Source: Clostridia bacterium (GTDB taxonomy: Bacteria > Bacillota > Clostridia > Christensenellales > CAG-1252). Taken from it: a stretch of 7,328 bases of DNA. Of the stretch, positions 6,617-7,328 are shown piece after piece. Each line of letters starts with the position of its first letter. The first letter of the stretch is position 1. The position numbers and the translations under genes are program-made. A model generated the notes under the pieces. That model was not told the origin of the DNA, did no database searches, and saw only the letters and a program-made list of their open reading frames with translations. The stretch covers positions 1-7,328 of the forward strand of contig SACC01000054.1 in NCBI GenBank assembly GCA_009928745.1, given 5' to 3'.

Positions 6617-7328
6617 ATGGCAAAACTAATTTTTAGAGACTTTGCAATAATTTGCGGCAAAATCATGGAAGAATACCAGAGCAAAAGTAATGAAACGCTA
6701 AAAGTATGCTTAGTTAGCTCTTCTTCTGCATTTTTTTACGACACGCTTAAAATTACAAATGATGAATTAGAAGATAATGAAGGTTGCGATATAATCAATT
6801 GGGGCGGAGTTTACGAGATACGCGCAAAAAAGCAAGCGTCTACGCCTCCACCAATTGCCATTGTGCAAAAAACCGCTACGAAGAACGGAAAAGACTATAT
6901 TTTGACCTGTTACAAGGATAGTACTATAAAATTTCTTTTAGAAAGCGCCTCGGATCACCTTCCCATAGCGCCGTTCGTGGAGATATTAACTCCCGAAATA
7001 ATCATGCAAGATAGCGGCAACTCTGTTCTATTCGTTGCAAAAGCAGCCTGCCAGGACGGCACATATTTGCTTATGCTTTCTGCCTTTCCCGAGATGAAAA
7101 TACTGTTTGAGGACTCCGGAAGCTCTGTAAATTATAATAATAACGAAATCAGCATCACTAAAACAATTGATGATATGCTCATGCGTGAAAAAACATCAAT
7201 TTACCATTACGAGAACGGATGCAGTATATTAAAATCAAATATGTTCAAATATACAAATGAGCATATATACATAGATGAGCTGAAACCTTACCTGTTACTT
7301 GAAGCGGTTATGGCGGAAGATATAGAAT
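6617..7328 (+). CDS. Hypothetical protein, unrecognised (partial, C-terminus beyond the right edge)
   Basis: An uninterrupted frame runs from ATG 6617 to the last base (237 codons plus 1 nt). An in-frame TAG at 6596 with no ATG, GTG or TTG start after it excludes an earlier conventional start. The product begins MAKLIFRDFAIICGKIMEEY and has no signal peptide or clear membrane segment, so it is probably cytoplasmic. It is mixed alpha/beta in character, with stretches such as INWGGVYEIRAKK, a STPPP turn, DYILTCYKDSTIKFLLE and, near the edge, DELKPYLLLEAVMAEDIE. I recognise no family or catalytic motif. Codon and amino-acid use look like the neighbouring genes, and a long open frame with ordinary composition supports a real gene. 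No Shine-Dalgarno sequence precedes the ATG; the next in-frame ATG at 6665 also lacks one. The gene starts after the lipoprotein terminator and so is probably transcribed separately. Confidence 0.75.
   Translation, partial: MAKLIFRDFAIICGKIMEEYQSKSNETLKVCLVSSSSAFFYDTLKITNDELEDNEGCDIINWGGVYEIRAKKQASTPPPIAIVQKTATKNGKDYILTCYKDSTIKFLLESASDHLPIAPFVEILTPEIIMQDSGNSVLFVAKAACQDGTYLLMLSAFPEMKILFEDSGSSVNYNNNEISITKTIDDMLMREKTSIYHYENGCSILKSNMFKYTNEHIYIDELKPYLLLEAVMAEDIE

Noticed and set aside
1..7328. CRISPR array, transposon ends, tRNA or rRNA genes, riboswitch, defence or mobile system
   Set aside because: No regularly spaced repeats, transposase-like frames, structured RNA signatures or defence domains were found. 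AddAB is a housekeeping repair enzyme, although it also degrades linear phage DNA.

Overview
The window looks like an ordinary chromosomal segment from a low-to-moderate GC Gram-positive bacterium, most likely an uncultured member of the Clostridia (Bacillota). Three things point that way: the addB-addA gene order with a Firmicutes-type AddA (motif III reads GDSKQCIYRFR), sigma-A-like promoters paired with GAGG/GGAG ribosome binding sites, and a secreted lipoprotein with a monoderm-style lipobox. The lineage call is inference from sequence style, not from a search.

Layout. Positions 1-5366, minus strand, hold the addB-addA operon for the AddAB helicase-nuclease. addB is complete (1053 codons). 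addA overlaps its end by 11 nt and runs off the left edge after 738 codons, so its helicase motifs V and VI and its C-terminal nuclease domain are outside the window. A near-consensus promoter (TTGAAA-17-TATAAT with an extended -10) sits just upstream of addB. A perfect 14-bp AT-only inverted repeat fills the space between the -10 box and the addB ribosome binding site. Going the other way, a second promoter (TTTACT-17-TATACT) drives a 280-residue lipoprotein gene at 5554-6396, which ends in a strong Rho-independent terminator at 6436-6469. After a 147-nt AT-rich spacer, a third gene starts at 6617 on the plus strand. It runs off the right edge after 237 codons and I do not recognise it.

How the genes work together. 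AddB and AddA form one enzyme that resects double-strand breaks up to a Chi site and prepares the end for RecA. AddA supplies the ATP-driven 3'-5' motor and one nuclease. AddB supplies the second nuclease, the Fe-S cluster and the Chi-scanning surface. The lipoprotein and the 3' partial gene have no visible link to this repair function; the lipoprotein merely shares the divergent intergenic region with addB.

Nothing here amounts to a new multi-gene system. The points worth a second look are the lost Walker A lysine and altered putative Chi-contact residues in AddB, the palindrome over the addB transcription start, a DUF3108-like pattern in the lipoprotein, and the unrecognised gene at the right edge with no visible ribosome binding site.
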